Below, one piece after another: positions 1-5,526 of a stretch of 19,247 nucleotides of DNA. Made by a program: the position numbers and the translations under genes. Below the pieces are notes generated by a model. The model saw only the letters and a list, made by a program, of their open reading frames with translations. It did not search any database and was not told the origin of the DNA. The first letter of the stretch is position 1; each line of letters begins with the position of its first letter. This DNA is from Desulfobacteraceae bacterium 4572_19. GTDB taxonomy: Bacteria > Desulfobacterota > Desulfobacteria > Desulfobacterales > NBLS01. The DNA is taken from assembly GCA_002084385.1 (NCBI GenBank), contig NBLS01000034.1:1-19247 (forward strand). Direction: 5' to 3'.

Positions 1-26
1 AAATCTTTAAAAAGAAAGGAAAAAAA

Positions 27-1239
27 ATGAAAATTGTAAGTTATGCAGTTGTTTGTTTATTGGTTGTTATGGCGTATGGGGTTCAGGCAGATGAGAATTT
101 TGTTACAGTTTATAATAAAAATCTTGGTTTGATTAAGCAGGTTCGGGATGTGGAAATAAATAAAAAAAATCCTGTTTTAAAATTTGCAGATGTTGCGGCA
201 AAAATTATTCCTTCTTCTGTGCATCTTCGCTGTTTAAGTGGCAATTCAAAGTTTCAGGTTATAGAGCAAAATTTTGAATATGACTTGGTAAGTTCCCAAA
301 AAATATTGGAAAAATATATTAATTATCCCATTGAAATTATCAGGGAAAATGGAGAGTTAATTAAGGGAAATCTTCTTAGTAAAAGTGGAAATTCGCTTGT
401 ATTAAACAGTGGCGGAGGAATTAAAATCATTCCATGGAATGATAAAATGTCTATTAATGTAAAACAACTTCCCGATGGCTTGATTACAAAACCTACACTT
501 GTATGGGAACTTGCAGGTGTTAGAAATGGCAGTGAGAAAATTGAGGTAAGTTATCTGTCTGAGGGGCTGAACTGGCAGGCAGAATATGTTGGAGTTCTAA
601 ATAAAGACGCATCAAATTTAAATCTTGCCGCATGGATTTCTCTAAATAACCAATGTGGAGCAACTTTTGATAATGCAAAGTTAAAACTTGTTGCAGGAGA
701 TGTAAACAGAGCACCTGTACCAAATTCCAGAGGAAGATTAATGAGTTCACGAGCCAAAACGCAAGCCTCCTCAGCAGGTTCGGGATTTAATGAGAGAACT
801 TTTTTTGAGTATCATATCTATGAACTTGAAAGACCAACCACATTAAAGAATAATCAGATTAAACAAATAGCTTTATTTGCCCCTGCCAATGTAAATTGTG
901 GGAAAAAGTTTTTTTATAATGCATCATACATCAAGAAAAGAGGAGGTAAAAATTAAATTGGGTAATGCTTTTGATTTAAAAGGAGAAAGAAAGGTTAAAA
1001 ATCAACAAAAGATTTCCAAAAACTCCACAAGACAAACCATTGAAATTGAATTGAAAAATAATAAACCAAAAGAAGATGTAAATATTACGGTTGAAGAAAG
1101 TCTTTCCTGTACTGATTGGGAAATTGAAAGTTCTAATTATAAGTATATTAAAAAAGATATTTATAATATTGAATTTACAATACCTGTAAAGGCTGAAGGA
1201 AAAACTGTACTTAAATATACTGTGTTGTGTTCATGGTGA
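27..1239 (+). pseudogene. DUF4139-type secreted protein, broken by internal deletion and frameshift
   Basis: Two overlapping frames read as one former protein. The first (27-956) starts with ATG after AAAGGA, has a signal peptide (about residues 1-22: basic start, hydrophobic VVCLLVVMAYG, then VQA-DE), and carries the DUF4139 stretch ERTFFEYHIYELERPTTLKNN. It loses register near 895-925. The correct frame resumes at about 919 with HHTSRKEEVKIKLGNAFD and runs to a final Trp at the stop (TGA 1237-1239), as expected for the family C-terminus. From memory of the family, roughly 50-60 residues between the NNQxKQI segment and the HTPKDE-like segment are missing, so the lesion is a deletion not divisible by three rather than a single-base slip. 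Function of DUF4139 proteins is unknown; they are exported. Product is probably inactive unless the N-terminal part works alone. Confidence 0.75.
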
Positions 1240-1242
1240 TAA

Positions 1243-1299
1243 GTATATAAAAATCTCCATAAAATGCTGTATTACAAAGACTTTTATGTTTTGTTGTGG
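1243..1299 (-). repeat. Family B repeat, truncated copy
   Basis: Reverse-oriented copy of the 75-79 bp unit seen as an array at 15966-16210: it shares the TATAAAAATCTCCAT block, the GCTGTATTA block, AAGACTTTTAT and TTTTGTTGTGG, then degenerates where GGCGTATTATTCGCC would follow. It begins within a few bases of the DUF4139 pseudogene stop and ends just before the DUF554 gene, so it fills most of that gap. Confidence 0.65.
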
Positions 1300-1346
1300 T
1301 AATCAATTTTGCCATAAATGTTATAGATGAATATTGGAGATATATT

Positions 1347-2039
1347 TTGCTTGGAACCATAGTAAATACATTAGCGATAATTGCAGGAAGTTTAGTAGGA
1401 CTTATTTTTAGAGGCGGAATACCTGAAAAATATAATGAAACAGTGCTCCAAGCTGTAAGTCTTGCAGTAATTATGATTGGGCTTCGTGGAGCATTAAAAA
1501 CAGACGCTGTTTTGATTGTTATTATCAGCCTTGCCATTGGAAGTGTTATAGGTGAGATGATTAAAATTGATGATGGTCTTAAATGGCTTGGAAAGTGTTT
1601 AGAGGTAAAACTTGCAAAAGAAAAAACAGGTATTGCAAAGGGCTTTGTTACTGCAAGTTTAATATTTTGCGTAGGCTCAATGGCAATTGTAGGTTCCATG
1701 GAAAGTGGACTTACCGGTAACCATCAAACGCTTTACGCCAAATCAGCATTAGACGGTATAACATCAATTATATTTGCATCCACCTTTGGCATAGGTGTAA
1801 TTTTTTCTGCAGTAACCGTTTTTATTTATCAGGGAATTATTACCATAATGGCTTTTTGCATAAAACCTTTTTTAACAACAGAGGTTATTAATCAGATGTC
1901 TGCGGTTGGTGGTTTATTAATAATGGCAATTGGTTTTAACATGCTTAATATTGTAAAAATCAGAATTGCAAATATGTTGCCGGCAGTTTTTATGCCTTTG
2001 TTTTACTATATGCTTTGTTATGTGTATCAACGTATATAG
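1347..2039 (+). CDS. DUF554 family integral membrane protein
   Basis: Predicted 230-residue inner-membrane protein of the DUF554 family (YdfK-like); function unproven. The start chosen is TTG at 1347, giving MLGTIVNTLAIIAGSLVGL, which is how family members normally begin. It has GGAG at 1336-1339 with a 7-base spacer. The frame is open upstream to a GTG at 1296, but that codon lies in a family B repeat and would add 17 residues with no counterpart in the family. Glycine-rich helices follow: AVIMIGLRGALK, VLIVIISLAIGSVIGEMIKID, GFVTASLIFCVGSMAIVGSMESGL, then YAKSALDGITSIIFASTFGIGVIFSAV, and two C-terminal hydrophobic segments. Length is normal and the gene looks intact. It converges on the toxin/antitoxin pair and follows a dead gene, so it is probably transcribed alone. 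Confidence 0.85.
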   Translation: MLGTIVNTLAIIAGSLVGLIFRGGIPEKYNETVLQAVSLAVIMIGLRGALKTDAVLIVIISLAIGSVIGEMIKIDDGLKWLGKCLEVKLAKEKTGIAKGFVTASLIFCVGSMAIVGSMESGLTGNHQTLYAKSALDGITSIIFASTFGIGVIFSAVTVFIYQGIITIMAFCIKPFLTTEVINQMSAVGGLLIMAIGFNMLNIVKIRIANMLPAVFMPLFYYMLCYVYQRI

Positions 2040-2061
2040 ACCTGTTTTAGTGGGACCTTAG

Positions 2062-2253
2062 TTAATTGCCTGACTTTTTTACTTCGGATGGAATACTTTT
2101 TACGAGTCTTGGACTGAGAGAGACAACACGTCTTCCATCCTGTCCTTGTCTTTTTCTTGTATCCTGACAGATTGCATGAAGATCATAGCCTAAATTTTTA
2201 GCATATTTATTGCGGTATTTATGAATTTCTTCTATAATTAAATCTTTTTTCAT
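2062..2253 (-). CDS. Small antitoxin-like partner of the PIN protein
   Basis: 63 residues, start ATG 2251-2253. N-terminal half is a charged helix (KKDLIIEEIHKYRNKYAKNLGYDLHAICQDTRKRQ), followed by a basic, Pro/Ser-rich tail with RRVVSLSPR. This pattern (EEIHxxRxxxA-K-YDLxAI...R-VVSLxPR) is that of small proteins commonly encoded beside VapC-type PIN toxins in cyanobacteria and deltaproteobacteria. Its start codon overlaps the stop of the upstream PIN gene (TAATG, one shared base), implying translational coupling. By position and size it is the likely antitoxin; that role is inferred, and no DNA-binding fold can be asserted from the sequence alone. Confidence 0.7.
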   Translation of the reverse strand: MKKDLIIEEIHKYRNKYAKNLGYDLHAICQDTRKRQGQDGRRVVSLSPRLVKSIPSEVKKSGN

Positions 2254-2726
2254 TATTCGTACCTCATTAATTCCTGTGGCGTACAGATTACCGGAGGATC
2301 ATAACCGAATTCCCGACAGACAGCGTCTATCTTAGGTCGTAGAACAGCATTTGCCATATGTGAACAGTTCCATGTGAGCAAATAATCCATACCACTTAAT
2401 GTTGCAACAGCAATATGCAAAGCGTCAACCTTGGCTTTTTTAGGAAGCGAAACTTTCCTGATAAGTACCTCTGCAAAATTTTCAGCATTTTCTGGCATGT
2501 CAAGTTCTGGAATATTATTAAGATGTTCAAGTCGTTTTTTTGCAGCAGCAGGATCGCCAGCTCCAACTTCCAAGATTACCAAAGCTGAAATATACAAAGC
2601 AAACTGTTCTCGATTATCCCACCATTCCTTAGTCATTTCCTGATTTGCGGCCATAATTAAATCACGACTTCGCCATGCAGTTAGGTAACTGGGTATGCTG
2701 GTTTCAATATAAACTTTTGATTTCAT
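2253..2726 (-). CDS. VapC-like PIN domain toxin
   Basis: 157 residues from the ATG at 2726; an upstream ATG at 2762 would add 12 residues (MTMVLLKRYYCI) that fall before the conserved start and is less likely. The protein opens with KVYIETSIPSYLTAW, the signature N-terminus of a VapC-type PIN clade in which YIETS replaces YLDTS. Acidic residues follow in ALVILEVGAGD and KVDALHIAVATLSGMDYLLTWN, matching the PIN metal-binding set, so it is probably an active Mg-dependent RNase. It is the first gene of a two-gene unit with the 63-residue antitoxin-like protein, i.e. the order is toxin then antitoxin. A family A repeat lies 84 bases upstream of this start. Confidence 0.8.
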   Translation of the reverse strand: MKSKVYIETSIPSYLTAWRSRDLIMAANQEMTKEWWDNREQFALYISALVILEVGAGDPAAAKKRLEHLNNIPELDMPENAENFAEVLIRKVSLPKKAKVDALHIAVATLSGMDYLLTWNCSHMANAVLRPKIDAVCREFGYDPPVICTPQELMRYE

Positions 2727-2809
2727 AATGCAATAATACCTTTTAAGTAGTACCATTGTCAATGCTAAATATTAGAATGAGTTTACACTATGTCAAGCGA
2801 CAATTATTT

Positions 2810-2906
2810 GTAAGCGTTCACAAGCACCTCATCTTCGCATAAACAGCTTGTCATATATAGGACAACTATTATATGCCAAGCTGTTTATGCGAATATAAGG
2901 CACTTG
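2810..2906 (+). repeat. Family A (IS66-type MITE-like) repeat, 97-bp short form, copy A1
   Basis: Begins GTAAGCGTTCAC and contains a long hairpin: a left arm starting TTCGCATAAACAGCTTG pairs with a right arm ending CAAGCTGTTTATGCGAA over about 24 bases with one mismatch. It ends at GCACTTG and lacks the right-hand GTGAACGGTTAC end. It is identical base for base to copy A2 at 5430-5526. Confidence 0.85.
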
Positions 2907-3064
2907 TTTACCATCCAACGATAATTAAAAGCACCGTTATAAAACGCCCCTAATTTACGTATTATTCGCCATGACAAGTTATTTTAAAAAAAAATAAAAA
3001 AACTCTTGCAATTGTATTTTACCTGTGTTTATATAACTCAACATTTTGTTGAGTTTTACATAAT
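2907..3064. other. Intergenic stretch upstream of the repressor with a family B fragment
   Basis: No gene is supported here. At about 2957-2982 a short piece of family B in reverse orientation (TACGTATTATTCGCCATGAC followed by AAGTTAT) can be recognised. An A-rich run (2983-3001) follows, then the repressor promoter/operator region. This gap plus copy A1 makes up the 385 bases between the toxin and repressor starts, which are divergent. Confidence 0.5.
3035..3055. promoter_or_regulatory. Perfect palindrome, candidate operator of the S24 repressor
   Basis: AACTCAACA, TTT, TGTTGAGTT: a perfect 9-base inverted repeat with a 3-base centre. It overlaps candidate -10 bases (TATAAC 3032-3037) that lie downstream of TTGCAA at 3006-3011, with non-ideal spacing. 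It is 93 bases before the repressor start. A short two-fold site at the promoter of a CI/LexA-like gene is the expected place for an autoregulatory operator. The palindrome is visible; its role is inferred. Confidence 0.55.
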
Positions 3065-3135
3065 TTTATATGAAAGCTACATTACGAAGACTTTCATTTT
3101 TTTTGTGGCGTATTATCTGTCATGGCAAGTTATAT
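3065..3135 (-). repeat. Family B repeat in the repressor leader
   Basis: Near full-length reverse copy: TATATGAAAG, then GAAGACTTTCATTTTTTTTG, GTGGCGTATTATCTGTCATG and GCAAGTTATATA. The same bases create an open frame in phase with the repressor (26 extra codons from ATG 3070), which is a by-product of the repeat and not a gene extension. Confidence 0.75.
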
Positions 3136-3147
3136 AATAAGGTTTTT

Positions 3148-3801
3148 ATGATTCAGGAAAAATTTAATTTGTTTTTATCAAGAATTTTTGAGGCAACCGG
3201 AATAAATTCCCGTATGGAATTAGCTGATATCTTAAAAATAAATAGATCTGCAATAACCCAAGCTTCTAAAAGAAATTCTATTCCTGAAAAGTGGTTACTG
3301 AATTTATTCAGACGATATGGGCTTAATCCGGAATGGATGGAAACAGGTCTCGGGGAAAAATTTATAAAAAAAAATTCTTTAAAAGAATCAGGAATTAAAC
3401 GCATTCCCAAAGTAAGAGCAAGGCTTTGTGCGGGTGGAGGCTCCTTTGAATCCGATAGTGACGTTGATGGATATTATTTTTTTCAACATGAGTGGTTAAG
3501 TAAAAAAGGCGTTCCAGATAAAATGGTTTTAATGGACGTTTTTGGAAATAGTATGCAACCGGAAATTCGGGAAGGCGATACCGTTTTAATAGATGAGTCC
3601 CAAGTTGATATTTTTTCAGGGGCAATATTTGCAGTAGGTGTTGATGATACAATAATGATTAAACGGTTGGAAAAACATCCTGATAAACTTGTTTTATTAA
3701 GCGACAACAGAGATTACGCACCAGTTTATCTTGAAAGAAATGCAATAAACAGTTTGCGGGTAATAGGTAAAGTTATTTGGGTTTGCAGGGAATTTAAGTA
3801 A
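3148..3801 (+). CDS. CI/LexA-like transcriptional repressor with S24 peptidase domain
   Basis: 217 residues from ATG 3148 (AAGG six bases upstream). An N-terminal helix-turn-helix of the phage CI type (about residues 5-65: RMELADILKINRSAITQASKR, then PEKWLLNLFRRYGLNPEWMETG) is joined to a C-terminal S24 autopeptidase domain (about 85-215). The serine nucleophile is in GNSMQP (Ser135) and the general-base lysine in IMIKRL (Lys172); the likely self-cleavage region is the LCAGGGS stretch (Ala95-Gly96). Such repressors are inactivated by RecA-stimulated self-cleavage on DNA damage and often guard prophages. No phage structural genes lie nearby, so it may be a stand-alone regulator or prophage relic. 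The preceding palindrome is the probable autoregulatory site, and the gene is bracketed by family B repeats in opposite orientations. Confidence 0.9.
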   Translation: MIQEKFNLFLSRIFEATGINSRMELADILKINRSAITQASKRNSIPEKWLLNLFRRYGLNPEWMETGLGEKFIKKNSLKESGIKRIPKVRARLCAGGGSFESDSDVDGYYFFQHEWLSKKGVPDKMVLMDVFGNSMQPEIREGDTVLIDESQVDIFSGAIFAVGVDDTIMIKRLEKHPDKLVLLSDNRDYAPVYLERNAINSLRVIGKVIWVCREFK

Positions 3802-3880
3802 CTTGTCGGTGGGGAATACGCCACAAGTAAAAGTGGAAATCTTTATAAATATAGTTTTTTGGAGATTTTCATACAAAAAA
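3800..3880 (+). repeat. Family B repeat, degenerate copy after the repressor
   Basis: Diverged forward unit: AACTTGTCGGTGGGGAATAC then GCCACAAG, later AAATCTTTATAAATATAG, then GGAGATTTTCATACAA. It starts on the last bases of the repressor stop codon (TAA 3799-3801). CTTGT...ACAAG can pair as a hairpin, but no U-run follows, so a terminator role is not claimed. Confidence 0.6.
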
Positions 3881-3904
3881 GTTGACAAGGGAAAGAATAC
3901 CTCA

Positions 3905-3993
3905 TTTTTATATCACTTGCTACAGTGGATAGTACGTTGCAAGGAAAAATAAAAGTCCTCATAATACAGTTTTTTCGGGGATTTTTATATAAA
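3905..3993 (+). repeat. Family B repeat, degenerate copy before the zinc-ribbon gene
   Basis: Second diverged forward unit: TATATCACTTGCTACAGTGG, ATAGTACGTTGCAAGG, AAAATAAAAGTCCTC, ATAATACAG, GGGGATTTTTATATAAAAT. The unit aligns block by block with the array at 15966-16210. The 267-base gap 3802-4068 holds this copy, the preceding one and the leader of the small gene, with no other gene seen. Confidence 0.6.
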
Positions 3994-4068
3994 ATATGGG
4001 GTATATTATAGATACTTACATTTTTTTTATTCTGTTTGTTTATTAAACTTAACAAGAGGGGGTATGAA

Positions 4069-4233
4069 ATGCAACAAAGATTTTGTAATTGTGGATGTGC
4101 AGTATGGGTGCAGTATTTATTTTCAACTATACGCTGTAATGTAATTTTTTGGGGTAAATCGACTTTTTCACGAGAAAAAGTAAGTCGATGTCCGTCCTGT
4201 GGCAAGCAGTTGAATATTGATGATTTAAGCTAA
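4069..4233 (+). CDS. 54-residue zinc-ribbon-like protein
   Basis: Start at ATG 4069, chosen because GAGGGGG lies directly upstream with a 6-base spacer; an in-frame ATG at 4036 has no such site. The protein has two cysteine clusters, CNCGC (Cys6, Cys8, Cys10) and CPSCG near residues 42-45, which could form one small zinc ribbon, and ends with QLNIDDLS. Small Cys-cluster proteins of this shape occur in deltaproteobacteria and phages; their function is not known. It may share a transcript with the repressor 267 bases upstream, but two family B repeats separate them. It is followed immediately by another family B copy. Confidence 0.65.
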   Translation: MQQRFCNCGCAVWVQYLFSTIRCNVIFWGKSTFSREKVSRCPSCGKQLNIDDLS

Positions 4234-4290
4234 GGAGATTTCATATAACTTGCCACGGCGGATAATACGCCACAACAAAAACTTTATGTG
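4232..4290 (+). repeat. Family B repeat between convergent genes
   Basis: Forward copy: AAGGAGATTTCATATAACTT, GCCACGGCGGATAATACGCC, ACAACAAAAACTTTATG. It overlaps the stop codon of the zinc-ribbon gene on its left and the last codons of the cupin gene (ends 4284) on its right, so it occupies the entire gap between two converging genes. Confidence 0.7.
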
Positions 4291-4781
4291 AACATATTAA
4301 TTATTTTAATATGTTGGGGAAACATTTTAATAAGTTTATTTCTGCCGGGCATTTTAAAATCTGCAAAATCAAAACCTGGGGCAACTGTACAACCTGAAAG
4401 AGAATAAAGTTCTTTATTGTTGTTTTCTGCCGCAAAAAAACAACCGGCTTTTACAATAACTTGATGTGACTCACCATTGGTAATATCTCGTCCTAAGCTG
4501 AGTGTAGAGTAAGTTCCATCCTTATCAATTATATGTATTGTTACAGATGAGCCTTCGTAAAAGTGCCACATTTCATCTTGATTTATTACGTGAAATGCAG
4601 AATAATCATTTTTATTTAATAAAAAATAAATTCCTGTTGAGAAAACACGATCGCCTGAAAATCTATTCGGTAAAGCTATTTTTGCAATAACTTCATGTGA
4701 TCTGTAATTTTCCTTGAAATATCCACCTTCAGGATGGGGTTGTAGTTTTAAATTTTTAATCCAAAAATGTGCGTCTTTCAT
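4284..4781 (-). CDS. Cupin_5 (DUF985) family protein
   Basis: 165 residues, full length for the DUF985/Cupin_5 family. The N-terminal signature LKLQPHPEGGYFKENYRS is present, followed by cupin strands with STGIYFLLNKNDYSAFHVI, DEMWHFYEGSSVTIHII, SHQVIVKAGCFFAAEN and SGCTVAPGFDFADFKMP. His and Glu residues in the HV...DEMWHF and VAPGF motifs are those expected to line the cupin barrel. Substrate is unknown; relatives have been described as sugar- or nucleotide-binding-like cupins without established activity. It begins 14 bases after the HipB-like gene, so the two are probably one operon. Its C-terminal codons abut a family B repeat. Confidence 0.88.
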   Translation of the reverse strand: MKDAHFWIKNLKLQPHPEGGYFKENYRSHEVIAKIALPNRFSGDRVFSTGIYFLLNKNDYSAFHVINQDEMWHFYEGSSVTIHIIDKDGTYSTLSLGRDITNGESHQVIVKAGCFFAAENNNKELYSLSGCTVAPGFDFADFKMPGRNKLIKMFPQHIKIINMFT

Positions 4782-4795
4782 TTCCGTTCCTTTTC

Positions 4796-5128
4796 TTAGA
4801 AGTCATCATCTACCGCCTTTAGTTTAGGTTTGATACGGCGCGGCATAAGAGCTATTTTATTGTTTGTATTTTCTATATTTATCGAAAGAGGAAGCCTGTC
4901 TTGGTCAAACAAGTTAAGACCCACTAAAGTTGCGGCTTCAAAGGCCAGCCCAATTGTACAGGTCATTTCACCACATTCTATTTTTTGTAGCGTTGTTCTT
5001 GATATGCCAGCTCTGTCAGCCAAATTTTGCTCAGACCATTTTTTTTGCTTACGAGCAAGTTTAATTTGCTTTCCAAGTAATTGAGCCGTTTCTCGAGCGT
5101 ATTTCGAATATGTTCTTTGTTTTGCCAT
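4796..5128 (-). CDS. HipB-like HTH (XRE) protein, orphan antitoxin
   Basis: 110 residues from ATG 5128 (GGTGG five bases upstream; a GTG three codons earlier is possible). The sequence MAKQRTYSKYARETAQLLGK opens a Cro/CI helix-turn-helix (about residues 17-70: LARKQKKWSEQNLADRAGIS, RTTLQKIE) and the protein ends in the VDDDF tail. This whole pattern is typical of a HipB-like clade normally encoded directly before a HipA kinase. Here the next gene is a DUF985 cupin instead, and no HipA-like sequence is seen on either side. The upstream region contains iterated ATAATARYC motifs and two 16-base near-palindromes, which suit autoregulation by a dimeric XRE protein. Called an antitoxin by family only. 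Confidence 0.82.
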   Translation of the reverse strand: MAKQRTYSKYARETAQLLGKQIKLARKQKKWSEQNLADRAGISRTTLQKIECGEMTCTIGLAFEAATLVGLNLFDQDRLPLSINIENTNNKIALMPRRIKPKLKAVDDDF

Positions 5129-5151
5129 AAGTGCCACCGAAAAAAATGATT

Positions 5152-5187
5152 ACTATAATAACCACCATAATAGTCTCTATAATAGCC
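5152..5187. promoter_or_regulatory. Three tandem 12-bp operator-like repeats upstream of the HipB-like gene
   Basis: ACTATAATAACC (5152), ACCATAATAGTC (5164) and TCTATAATAGCC (5176) follow each other with an exact 12-base period; a weaker fourth unit AATGATAATGAG starts at 5188. All share a YATAATA core. They begin 24 bases upstream of the HTH gene start, where an autoregulatory operator is expected. A 12-base period is a little over one helical turn, so bound dimers would lie on nearly the same face. Confidence 0.5.
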
Positions 5188-5248
5188 AATGATAATGAGC
5201 ATTGCAACAATTATTATGGTAGCATTCTTTTGTATCAGGTTAAGCTTT

Positions 5249-5295
5249 GACTATTTTAATGGTCGTTAGATATGTTAATGACCATTATAATAGTC
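5249..5295. promoter_or_regulatory. Pair of 16-bp near-palindromic sites, inverted to each other
   Basis: GACTATTTTAATGGTC (5249-5264) and GACCATTATAATAGTC (5280-5295) are each nearly two-fold symmetric and are also inverted copies of each other (TAATGGTC against GACCATTA). Their GACYATTATAATRGTC consensus contains the same ATAATAGTC element as the 12-base repeats at 5152-5187, so both sets look like sites for one regulator, most simply the adjacent HipB-like protein. Confidence 0.5.
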
Positions 5296-5429
5296 ATTAA
5301 AAAAACAATGTCTCGGCTTATTGGAGAGCAATTAAACTTAAATAAACAAAAAATCTGCGGTTTGATGTGGACTGAACGCAAAAATTTACTGTATGTTACG
5401 GATACACAAAACAGCATGTAAGAAAAAAG
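5296..5429. other. Gap without a recognisable gene; short orphan ORF on the plus strand
   Basis: The plus strand holds a 37-codon frame (5308-5421, beginning MSRLIGEQLNLNKQ) downstream of the palindromic sites, ending just before a family A repeat. It has no clear Shine-Dalgarno and no family is recognised; it may be the 5' remnant of a gene divergent from the HipB-like gene. No other signal is seen here. Confidence 0.25.
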
Positions 5430-5526
5430 GTAAGCGTTCACAAGCACCTCATCTTCGCATAAACAGCTTGTCATATATAGGACAACTATTATATGCCAAG
5501 CTGTTTATGCGAATATAAGGCACTTG
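5430..5526 (+). repeat. Family A (IS66-type MITE-like) repeat, 97-bp short form, copy A2
   Basis: Identical over 97 bases to copy A1 (2810-2906), from GTAAGCGTTCAC to GCACTTG, with the same long hairpin. Its right part (5489-5526) is inside the HAD-like gene and encodes that protein's last eleven residues and its stop codon on the minus strand. Confidence 0.9.

Noticed and set aside
1296..1346. Longer DUF554 protein from GTG 1296
   Set aside because: The codon lies at the edge of a family B repeat and has no Shine-Dalgarno; TTG 1347 has GGAG and gives the family N-terminus.
1211..1699. 162-codon minus-strand frame opposite DUF554
   Set aside because: Antisense shadow of the DUF554 gene with no family resemblance.
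3070..3147. 26-residue N-terminal extension of the repressor
   Set aside because: The bases are a family B repeat; ATG 3148 gives a normal CI-like start.
3801..3830. Rho-independent terminator after the repressor
   Set aside because: The CTTGT/ACAAG hairpin is imperfect and no run of T follows.
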